Positions 1-6,070 of a DNA stretch of 19,597 nt are shown piece by piece. Each line of letters begins with the position of its first letter. Position 1 is the first letter of the stretch. The stretch is from assembly GCA_964428805.1 (NCBI GenBank), contig CAYRZF010000041.1, forward strand, positions 1 to 19,597, given 5' to 3'. Both the position numbers and the translations under genes were made by a program. This DNA is from CAYRZF01 sp964428805 (lineage in GTDB: Bacteria; Methylomirabilota; Methylomirabilia; Rokubacteriales; CSP1-6). Below the pieces are notes generated by a model. It was not told where the DNA came from, ran no database searches, and saw only the letters and a program-made list of their open reading frames with translations.

Positions 1-2
1 GG

Positions 3-308
3 CTGCGCTGGTTCCGGCCGTTCCCCACGGAGAAGCTCGTTGCCGCCCTGTCGAAGGCCCAGGCCATCGGCGTTATTGACCGTGATTACTCCTTTGGCTC
101 CCCGTTTGGATCTGGCGTGGTCGCCAACGAGATCAGGGCGGCGATGTACAACGCGGACAAGCGTCCGCCGCTCTTGAGCTTCATCTGCGGGCTGGGGGGC
201 CGGGAGGTCACGCTGGAAGACGTCTACCAGGTAGCCGACCTCTGCTATAATGCCGCCAAGAGCGGCAAGTCTGAGGCGAAGACGCGCTGGCTCGGCGTGC
301 GCGAGTAA
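3..308 (+). CDS. porA: Pyruvate:ferredoxin oxidoreductase alpha subunit, C-terminal fragment
   Basis: This is the 3' end of a gene that begins before the window; reading from base 3 gives about 101 codons ending in TAA at 306-308. The visible protein contains an RPFP segment followed by a helix, then IGVIDRDYSFGSPFG. This matches the end of the PorA transketolase C-terminal-like domain, where a conserved 'v.dR..sfG..G' segment precedes the final helices. In the family, the alpha subunit binds the pyrimidine end of thiamine diphosphate and pairs with PorB to oxidise pyruvate (or another 2-oxoacid) to the acyl-CoA, reducing ferredoxin in the cytoplasm. The gene ends 12 nt before porB, so the two are surely co-transcribed. 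The 2-oxoacid specificity cannot be told from this fragment, and whether gamma/delta domains are fused or encoded upstream is not visible. Confidence 0.85.
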   Translation: MRWFRPFPTEKLVAALSKAQAIGVIDRDYSFGSPFGSGVVANEIRAAMYNADKRPPLLSFICGLGGREVTLEDVYQVADLCYNAAKSGKSEAKTRWLGVRE

Positions 309-320
309 GGAGAGCGACCT

Positions 321-1337
321 ATGGCTGAGACGACGACCTTCACGAACGCAACCCAGGTCCTCGAGCCCTTCAAGGGCGTCAAGAAGGTCACGATCGAGGA
401 GTACTTCTCCTCGGGGCATCGGACCTGCCAGGGGTGCGAGTCGGCCCTGGTGATGAAGCTCATGGTCAAAGCGGCCGGGCCTCGAACGATCGTCCTCGGG
501 TCCACAGGCTGCATGTATGTGGCCAACACCACCTACTACAGCACGCCATGGGTGGTGCCCTGGATGCATACCCAGCTCGGCTCTTCTGGCTCGGCCGCCC
601 TGGGGACCGCCGCGGGGCTGAAGGCTCTGATGAAGAAGGGGAAGATGAAGGCGGAGCCGATCAACGTCATCGCCTTCTGCGGCGACGGCGGCGGGGCCGA
701 CATGGGCCTGGGGGCGATCTCGGCGACGCTCACGCACAAAGAGTACAACTCGCTGATCCTGATGTACGACAACGAGTCGTACGCGAACACCGACATCCAG
801 CTGTCCGGCTCGACTCCCTACGGAGCGCACACGACGTTCAGCCCTCCCGGGAAGGCCAAGCGGATCATGCACACGCGCTGGAAGAAGAACACGGCGGGCA
901 TGCTGGCGGCCGGGCACCCTGAGTGCCGGTATGTAGCCACCGTCTGCGCCTCGTACGCGGTGGAGATGATGAACAAGGTGCGCAAGGCCCTGACCATCGG
1001 CGGCCCCACCTTCATCCACTCGCTGGACCCGTGCCCCAAGGGCTGGGACTACGACCCCATGCTCTCGCACGAGCTGGGCGAGCTGGCCATCGAAACCGGG
1101 ATCTTCCCCCTCTATGAGGTCGAGGACGGCGTGCTCAAGTACTACGGGAAGACGAAGGCCATCGTCGACGGCCGACCGCGGAAGCCGGTCCGGGAGTACC
1201 TCCTGAAGCAAGGACGCTTCGCCCACTTCACCGAGGAGGACCTGGAATACTTCCAGGCCAAGGTGGATGAGATGTGGGACAAGTGGGAGATGCCGGGCGT
1301 GGTGTCCTTCAGAAAGGATCTTAAGGCGAAGGCCTGA
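321..1337 (+). CDS. porB: Pyruvate:ferredoxin oxidoreductase beta subunit
   Basis: The product (338 aa) is the thiamine-diphosphate-binding subunit of a 2-oxoacid:ferredoxin oxidoreductase. It works with PorA to decarboxylate pyruvate to acetyl-CoA with reduction of ferredoxin, or the reverse. Seen in the sequence: a GHRTCQGC segment with Cys36 and Cys39, and Cys238 in DPCPKGW, which are expected [4Fe-4S] ligands; STGCMYVANTTYY at 61-73 followed by the PWVVPWMH segment; and the ThDP/Mg motif GDGGGADMG at 121-129 ending in DNESYANTD at 150-158. Length is a little above the usual ~310-330 residues. The start is ATG at 321 behind the purine-rich AAGGAGAG (307-314), 6 nt away. It follows porA by 12 nt and is closed by the terminator at 1361-1405. 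Pyruvate is the most likely substrate, but related 2-oxoacid enzymes share these motifs. Confidence 0.93.
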   Translation: MAETTTFTNATQVLEPFKGVKKVTIEEYFSSGHRTCQGCESALVMKLMVKAAGPRTIVLGSTGCMYVANTTYYSTPWVVPWMHTQLGSSGSAALGTAAGLKALMKKGKMKAEPINVIAFCGDGGGADMGLGAISATLTHKEYNSLILMYDNESYANTDIQLSGSTPYGAHTTFSPPGKAKRIMHTRWKKNTAGMLAAGHPECRYVATVCASYAVEMMNKVRKALTIGGPTFIHSLDPCPKGWDYDPMLSHELGELAIETGIFPLYEVEDGVLKYYGKTKAIVDGRPRKPVREYLLKQGRFAHFTEEDLEYFQAKVDEMWDKWEMPGVVSFRKDLKAKA

Positions 1338-1360
1338 GGGGGCCTGCCCGGATCGCGGAC

Positions 1361-1405
1361 AAGGGCCACGCCCGGAGGAACGCGGGCGTGGCCCTTTCTG
1401 TTGTT
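1361..1405 (+). terminator. Intrinsic terminator after porB
   Basis: A perfect 14-bp stem is formed by AAGGGCCACGCCCG (1361-1374) and its complement (1383-1396), with an 8-nt loop GAGGAACG and a T-rich tail TTCTGTTGTT after it. It lies 23 nt after the porB stop codon, where a rho-independent terminator is expected, and separates porAB from the tct operon. Confidence 0.9.
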
Positions 1406-1440
1406 ATAGTCGGGGCATTCGTCCTCAAACGGTCCATATG

Positions 1441-1447
1441 AAGGAGG
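1441..1447 (+). promoter_or_regulatory. Shine-Dalgarno site that fixes the tctC start
   Basis: AAGGAGG lies 8 nt before the ATG at 1456, an ideal spacing. An in-frame ATG at 1438 overlaps the site and would add six charged residues in front of the signal peptide. Longer in-frame extensions run back into the terminator and porB. The site therefore supports 1456 as the true start. Confidence 0.8.
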
Positions 1448-1455
1448 ATCTGGCC

Positions 1456-2475
1456 ATGAGAGGTCCGGGTTGGCGTTTTCAGCATTGGACGATCCTGAGT
1501 GTCCTGGGGCTAGTCGGGCTGGCAGGCAGCGCGACGCCAGTCGCCGCCGCATGGGAGCCCACCAGGCCGATCGAGTTCGTGATCCCCGCCGGCACCGGGG
1601 GGGGCGCCGACCAGATGGCGCGCCTGATCGCTGGCATTGCCGAAGAGAGCAAACTCTCCCCACGGCCGATCATCGTGGTCAACAAGGCCGGCGGTGCGGG
1701 AGCGGAAGGCTTTCTCCACGTCAAGGGCAAGAAAGGCGACGCCCACACGATCATCATCACGCTGTCAAACCTGTTCACGACGCCGCTGCACACCGGCGTT
1801 CCGTTCAACTGGAAGGACCTCACGCCCATCGCTCGACTCGCACTCGATCAATTCATTCTCTGGGTCAATACGAGCCGACCTGACAAGGGTGATTACAAGA
1901 CGGCGAAGGAGTACCTGGCCGCCGTGAAGGAGCGCTCGGGGAAAGACACTCAGATGAAGATGGGAGGGACGGGCTCCGCACAGGAAGATCAGATCATCAC
2001 GATCCAGGTCGAGCAAGCGTTGGGAGTGAAGTTCATCTACGTGCCGTTCAAGGGCGGCGGCGAGGTGTGTGTGAACCTCGTCGGCAATCACGTGGACTCC
2101 ACCGTCAACAACCCGATCGAGTGCGCGAGCCACTGGAAGGCCGGTCGCGTCCGCCCGCTCGCGGTGTTCGACACCACGCGCATCCCCGACCCGGACTGGA
2201 AAGACATCCCGACGGTGAAGGAGGCGCTCGGGCTGGACATCCACTACAACATGCTGCGCGGCATATTCGGCCCGCCGGACATGCCGAAAGAGGCCGTTGA
2301 GTGGTATATCGGTTTCTTGAAGAAGGTGTACGATACGCCGAAGTTCAAGAAATACCTTTCCGACGGGGCCCTCAAGCCCGCATTCACTTCGGGACCCGAA
2401 TACGTCAAATGGCTCGATGGGGCCGAGCAGCTTCACAAGGAGTTGATGATGAAGGGCGGCCTGCTGAAGAAGTAG
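1456..2475 (+). CDS. tctC: TTT-family periplasmic solute-binding protein (TctC-like)
   Basis: The product (339 aa) is the extracytoplasmic binding component of a tripartite tricarboxylate transporter, which captures a carboxylate (citrate-like or other organic acid) and delivers it to TctA/TctB. The N-terminus has a typical Sec signal: positive residues, a hydrophobic stretch around 12-24, and an Ala-rich cleavage region ending near residue 32 (VAAA-W). The mature protein opens with PTRPIEFVIPAGTGGGADQMAR, corresponding to the usual TctC/Bug 'ypsrpi.livPf.aGGg.D..aR' region, and has the VPFKGGGE segment typical of the ligand pocket. Length is standard for Bug/TctC proteins. The start is set by the AAGGAGG at 1441-1447. 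tctB follows one base after the stop. The ligand cannot be read from sequence, as the family binds many different acids. Confidence 0.9.
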   Translation: MRGPGWRFQHWTILSVLGLVGLAGSATPVAAAWEPTRPIEFVIPAGTGGGADQMARLIAGIAEESKLSPRPIIVVNKAGGAGAEGFLHVKGKKGDAHTIIITLSNLFTTPLHTGVPFNWKDLTPIARLALDQFILWVNTSRPDKGDYKTAKEYLAAVKERSGKDTQMKMGGTGSAQEDQIITIQVEQALGVKFIYVPFKGGGEVCVNLVGNHVDSTVNNPIECASHWKAGRVRPLAVFDTTRIPDPDWKDIPTVKEALGLDIHYNMLRGIFGPPDMPKEAVEWYIGFLKKVYDTPKFKKYLSDGALKPAFTSGPEYVKWLDGAEQLHKELMMKGGLLKK

Positions 2476-2476
2476 G

Positions 2477-2938
2477 ATGCGGGCCGCGGATCTCATCACC
2501 GCGTCCGTCCTGATGCTGCTGGGCGGCGTCGTCCTCTTCGACGCCGCCCGGCTCGGCATCGGGTGGGGGACAGACGGTCCGAAGAGCGGGTTCTTTCCCT
2601 TCGGGCTCGCCCTGATCCTCGTCCTCATGTGCGCCGTCATCGCCGCGCAGGCAGCGCGCCGCGCGTCCCAGAAGCCCTTTGTCTCCCGTGAGCAGCTCGG
2701 CCGGGTGCTCAAGGTGTTATGGCCAGCCGCGGGGATGGTGGTACTCACGCAGATCCTCGGTCTTTACGTCGCGTCGTCACTCTACCTGGGCTTCTATATG
2801 CGATGGGTGGGTCGCCACTCGTGGCTGGCGGTGGTTGCGCTGTCGCTCGGCGTTCCCATCGCGACGTTCTTGATCTTCGAGAAATGGTTCCTGGTGCCGA
2901 TGCCCAAGGGGCCACTCGAGTCGTGGCTGGGTTACTGA
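2477..2938 (+). CDS. tctB: TTT-family small membrane subunit (TctB-like)
   Basis: The product (153 aa) is the small, poorly conserved integral membrane subunit of the tripartite tricarboxylate transporter. Hydrophobic segments sit at roughly 6-24, 40-60, 78-103 and 112-136, giving the four-helix layout of TctB. After the first helix the sequence GPKSGFFPFGLALIL resembles the family's usual 'GPgfFP' turn leading into helix 2. It starts one base after the tctC stop and ends 3 nt before tctA, so the three genes are translationally close-packed. Identification leans on both topology and position, because the family is weakly conserved. The function of TctB in transport is not well defined even in studied members, although the complex requires it. 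Confidence 0.88.
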   Translation: MRAADLITASVLMLLGGVVLFDAARLGIGWGTDGPKSGFFPFGLALILVLMCAVIAAQAARRASQKPFVSREQLGRVLKVLWPAAGMVVLTQILGLYVASSLYLGFYMRWVGRHSWLAVVALSLGVPIATFLIFEKWFLVPMPKGPLESWLGY

Positions 2939-2941
2939 GCG

Positions 2942-4462
2942 ATGGGCCTGGAGAACATCGCCCTCGGGTTTCAGGTCGCGATTTCGCCGTTCAACCTGTT
3001 CATCACCGTGGTGGGCATCACGCTCGGGACGATCATCGGCGTCCTCCCGGGCCTCGGTGGGGCCAACGGCGTTGCGATTCTGCTCCCACTGACCTTCACG
3101 ATGCCCCCGACTTCCGCGATCATCCTCCTTACCTCGCTCTACTGGGGGGCGTTGTTCGGCGGCGCCATCACGTCTATCCTATTCAACATTCCGGGGGAGC
3201 CCTGGTCGGTCGCCACGACGTTCGATGGGTACCCGCTCGCCAAGAGGGGGGAGGGCGGCCAGGCGCTCACGGCCGCGTTCACGTCTTCCTTCGTGGGTGC
3301 GCTGTTCGCGACGGTGCTGATCACGTTTTTCGCGCCGATTCTCGCGGAGATCGCGCTGTCGTTCGGGCCGCCGGAGTTTTTCGCCATTCAGCTGCTCACG
3401 TTCTCGAGCTTCGTCGGCCTTGGCGGCGGGAACCCGCTGAAGTCTCTCGTCTCGATCCTGATCGGGTTCATCCTTGCGTCGGTCGGCCTCGACATCGTGA
3501 CGGGCCAGCTGCGGCTCACGTTCGGGTTCACCGACCTGATGAAGGGCTTCGACTTCATCGTGGCCGTCATCGGGCTGTTCGGCATCGGCGAGATCTTCCT
3601 GAGTGTCGAGGAGGGGCTGAAGTTTACGGGCGTCCGGGCGACCATGAACCTGCGCGTCGTGCTTGACACGTGGAGGATCCTGCCGCGCTACGCGCGGACC
3701 TTCGTGCGGAGCGCGTTCATCGGGTTCTGGATGGGATTCAAACCCGGCGGGGCGACTCCAGCCTCATTCATGAGCTATGCGTTTGCCAAGCGCTTCTCGA
3801 AGCACCCGGAGCGCTTCGGCAAGGGCGAACTGGAGGGCGTCGTCGCGCCGGAAACTGCGGCTCACGCAGCAGGCGTGGCGGCCATTCTGCCGATGATCAC
3901 GCTCGGCATCCCGGGCTCGCCGACGGCGGCGGTGATGCTTGGCGGTCTCATTATCTGGGGACTTCAGCCGGGACCCATGCTCTTCAAGGAACAACCCGAG
4001 TTTGTCTGGGGACTTATTGCGAGCATGTACACGGGAAACATTATCGGAGTTCTCATGGTGCTGGCATTCGTGCCATTCTTCGCCGCGATCCTTCGCATCC
4101 CGTTTGCGATCCTGACTCCGTTCATCGTTGTCGTCTGCGCGATCGGCTCCTACGCCGTCCACAACAACATGATCGACATCTGGTATATGCTCATCTTCGG
4201 CGTGGTCGGCTACGTCTTCAAGAAGCTGGACTACCCGCTGGCGCCCCTGGTGCTGGCTCTCGTGCTCGGGGACCTCGCGGAGAATGCCCTCCGGCAGAGC
4301 CTCATCATGTCGCAGGGGTCGCTGGCCATTTTCGTGACCCGCCCGATCTCGGGCATCATCACGGCGGTCGCGTTGTTCTTCTTCGTCCTGCCCGTGGTGA
4401 CGCCCTGGTGGCGGCGACTTCGAGGCTTGCCGGCGGGCGCCGGCGCCGCGGCGAACGATTGA
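2942..4462 (+). CDS. tctA: TTT-family large permease subunit (TctA-like)
   Basis: The product (506 aa) is the large channel subunit of the tripartite tricarboxylate transporter and is predicted to carry about 10-12 transmembrane helices. Hallmarks seen: GVLPGLGGANGVAILLPLTF starting at residue 33, which is the conserved TctA motif; the SLYWGALFGGAITSILFNIPGE segment; and in the second half PMITLGIPGSPTAAVMLGGL with LQPGPMLF. The two Gly/Pro-rich motifs reflect the internal pseudo-repeat of the family. Length matches the usual ~500 residues. The gene follows tctB by 3 nt, and its TGA overlaps the next gene's ATG by one base (TGATG), so terC is probably translationally coupled. Transport is expected to be secondary (cation-driven). 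The substrate is inferred only as an organic acid. Confidence 0.95.
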   Translation: MGLENIALGFQVAISPFNLFITVVGITLGTIIGVLPGLGGANGVAILLPLTFTMPPTSAIILLTSLYWGALFGGAITSILFNIPGEPWSVATTFDGYPLAKRGEGGQALTAAFTSSFVGALFATVLITFFAPILAEIALSFGPPEFFAIQLLTFSSFVGLGGGNPLKSLVSILIGFILASVGLDIVTGQLRLTFGFTDLMKGFDFIVAVIGLFGIGEIFLSVEEGLKFTGVRATMNLRVVLDTWRILPRYARTFVRSAFIGFWMGFKPGGATPASFMSYAFAKRFSKHPERFGKGELEGVVAPETAAHAAGVAAILPMITLGIPGSPTAAVMLGGLIIWGLQPGPMLFKEQPEFVWGLIASMYTGNIIGVLMVLAFVPFFAAILRIPFAILTPFIVVVCAIGSYAVHNNMIDIWYMLIFGVVGYVFKKLDYPLAPLVLALVLGDLAENALRQSLIMSQGSLAIFVTRPISGIITAVALFFFVLPVVTPWWRRLRGLPAGAGAAAND

Positions 4463-5166
4463 TGGGGACGTTTGCCTTGGAATGGGAATTCGTTGCCCGC
4501 TGGCTCAAGATCGTCGTCATCGATCTGACGCTGGCCGGCGACAACGCGCTCGTCATCGCGTTGGCCGTGCGCACGCTGCCGCGCCGGCAGCAGCGCCTGG
4601 GGATCTTCTGGGGCGCCCTCGGGGCGGTCGTGATCCGCGTGGCGCTCACCTTCGTTGCCGCCCAGCTGCTCCTGCTTCCCTTCCTCCAGCTCGTAGGCGG
4701 TCTCCTCCTGATCTGGATCGCCTTCAAGCTCCTGCGCCAGGACAGCGGGGGGGAGGCCAACGTCCGCCACGGAACCACCCTGCCCGAGGCTATCCGCATC
4801 ATCATCCTCGCCGACCTCATCATGTCCACGGACAACATCCTGGCGATCGCCGGGGCCTCGGAGGGGAACCTTTTCCTCCTGCTCTTCGGCCTTGGCCTGA
4901 GCATTCCCATCGTGGTCGGGGGGGCGGCGTTCATCTCTACGCTCATGAACCGCTATGGCTGGATCGTCTACGTGGGTGCGGGAGTCCTGGGGGAGGTGTC
5001 GGGAAAGATGATCCTGGAGGACAACTTCGTCCAGCGCAGCTTCGGTGAGGCCCCCAAGCCTCTGGAGTGGGCGGTCCGTCTCGGCCTGGCCGCGGCCATC
5101 GTGTTGATCGGCCTGATGCTGGCGCGGCGCTCGGAAGGGGTCCGAGCGTCGAAGGCCGCCAAGTAG
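4462..5166 (+). CDS. TerC-family membrane protein (YjbE-like), putative metal ion exporter
   Basis: The product (234 aa) is an integral membrane protein of the TerC family. The family motif occurs twice in pseudo-symmetric positions: DLTLAGDN at 21-28 (Asp21, Asp27, Asn28) and DLIMSTDN at 118-125 (Asp118, Asp124, Asn125). These acidic residues in the membrane are thought to bind the metal. About six or seven hydrophobic helices are visible, with a charged loop at about 92-108. Studied relatives such as YjbE-type and Alx/TerC proteins export manganese or help metallate exported proteins. The reading frame continues upstream inside tctA, but that part is a shadow. The ATG at 4462 overlaps the tctA stop and begins the recognisable domain. 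Its place between a carboxylate transporter and a FadR-type regulator is unusual. The metal is not determinable here. Confidence 0.87.
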   Translation: MGTFALEWEFVARWLKIVVIDLTLAGDNALVIALAVRTLPRRQQRLGIFWGALGAVVIRVALTFVAAQLLLLPFLQLVGGLLLIWIAFKLLRQDSGGEANVRHGTTLPEAIRIIILADLIMSTDNILAIAGASEGNLFLLLFGLGLSIPIVVGGAAFISTLMNRYGWIVYVGAGVLGEVSGKMILEDNFVQRSFGEAPKPLEWAVRLGLAAAIVLIGLMLARRSEGVRASKAAK

Positions 5167-5187
5167 TCCCTGGGGTGTAAGCGAGCC

Positions 5188-5952
5188 ATGGAATTGCCAG
5201 AAGTCGCGCCCATCAAGAGCACCCGCATTTACGCGGAGATCGTCCGCCAGGTGAAGGCGCTGATCTCCGAGGGTCGCCTCAAGTCCGGCGATCAACTCCC
5301 CCCCGAGCGCGACTTCGCGGAACAGTTCAAGGTCAGCCGGACCTCCGTCCGGGAAGCGCTCCGGACCCTGGAGAGCCTGGGGCTTATCGAGATTCGCCCG
5401 GGCGAGGGTACCTTTGTCCGCGAGATTTCGGTCGAGTCCCTGATCGAACCGCTGGCGCGGGTCATGCTCTCGCAGCGCCAGGCGGTCGCCGAACTGTTCG
5501 AGGCCCGGCGGCTCCTGGAGCCTGTCATCGCGGGCCTCGCGGCCCGGCGCGCCACCCAGGATGAGATCCACGAAATGGAGCGGATCCTGGAGGATCAAGC
5601 CAAGGAGGTGGCTGCCGGGCAGACTGGACTTGCGCAGGACGCGGCCTTTCATGCCTCCATCGCTGCCTCGGCCCGCAATCGGGCGATCACGCGCATCGTC
5701 AACGCGCTCATGGATCTCCTGACCCAGAGCCGCGAGGAATCGCTTCAGACACCCGGACGGCCCACCCGCTCCCACCAGGACCATCTGAGAATCCTGGAGG
5801 CGATTCGGCGCCGGGACGAAGCCGGAGCCCGCCGGGCCATGCTGGACCACCTCTTCGCGGTGGAAGCGCTTATCGGGGGGGAACTTGCGAGGAAGCCCGA
5901 CCCGGGTCGGCGGGAAAGAGAGAGGAGCGCTCGCGCGGGCCTTAAAAAGTGA
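5188..5952 (+). CDS. GntR/FadR-family transcriptional regulator with FCD domain
   Basis: The product (254 aa) is a DNA-binding regulator. Residues about 9-75 form a GntR winged helix-turn-helix: a QVKALISEGRLKSGDQLPPE stretch, then the recognition region VSRTSVREALRTLESLGLI and the wing PGEGTFVREI. The remainder is an all-helical FCD ligand domain with plausible metal-binding residues in DAAFHASI, a pair of His in SHQDHLRILEAI and DHL near the end. FCD regulators (FadR, LldR, PdhR types) usually answer to small carboxylates such as lactate, pyruvate or sugar acids. The start ATG at 5188 is 21 nt after terC, without a strong Shine-Dalgarno site. Being last in the tct operon and directly before ppdK, it may control one or both; that is inference. 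The Arg/Lys-rich C-terminal tail is not part of the domain. Confidence 0.92.
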   Translation: MELPEVAPIKSTRIYAEIVRQVKALISEGRLKSGDQLPPERDFAEQFKVSRTSVREALRTLESLGLIEIRPGEGTFVREISVESLIEPLARVMLSQRQAVAELFEARRLLEPVIAGLAARRATQDEIHEMERILEDQAKEVAAGQTGLAQDAAFHASIAASARNRAITRIVNALMDLLTQSREESLQTPGRPTRSHQDHLRILEAIRRRDEAGARRAMLDHLFAVEALIGGELARKPDPGRRERERSARAGLKK

Positions 5953-5959
5953 ACGTCCC

Positions 5960-5989
5960 TTGACAGCGCATCAGGAAATTTGCTAGATT
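5960..5989 (+). promoter_or_regulatory. Sigma70-like promoter for ppdK
   Basis: A perfect -35 TTGACA (5960-5965) and the -10 hexamer TAGATT (5984-5989) are separated by 18 nt. The -10 is preceded by TGC, an extended -10. The interval is AT-rich against a GC-rich background, and it lies just after the regulator gene's stop, about 80 nt before ppdK. Transcription would begin near 5996. This is the clearest promoter in the window. Confidence 0.7.
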
Positions 5990-6023
5990 AATCGGGCGTT
6001 TCCCCCGCTCGGAGGTTCGGACA

Positions 6024-6043
6024 CCGCAGCCGTAAGGCGGCGG
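6024..6043 (+). promoter_or_regulatory. Leader hairpin upstream of ppdK
   Basis: CCGCAGCC (6024-6031) and GGCGGCGG (6036-6043) form a stem with one A-G mismatch, capped by GTAA, a GNRA-type tetraloop. It lies in the predicted 5' leader, 27 nt before the ppdK ATG, with GGAGG at 6064-6068 following. I see no T-run, so it is not an evident terminator. A role in mRNA stability or protein binding is possible but unproven. Confidence 0.4.
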
Positions 6044-6070
6044 GGCCCTCACTGAGGAGATTCGGAGGCG

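Noticed and set aside
1438..1455. Alternative tctC start at 1438 or further upstream
   Set aside because: It would overlap the AAGGAGG at 1441-1447 and add charged residues before the signal peptide. The ATG at 1456 has ideal spacing.
3670..4461. Upstream extension of the terC frame inside tctA
   Set aside because: The extension is the shifted reading of tctA with low-complexity Arg/Gly/His content. The TerC domain begins at the ATG at 4462.
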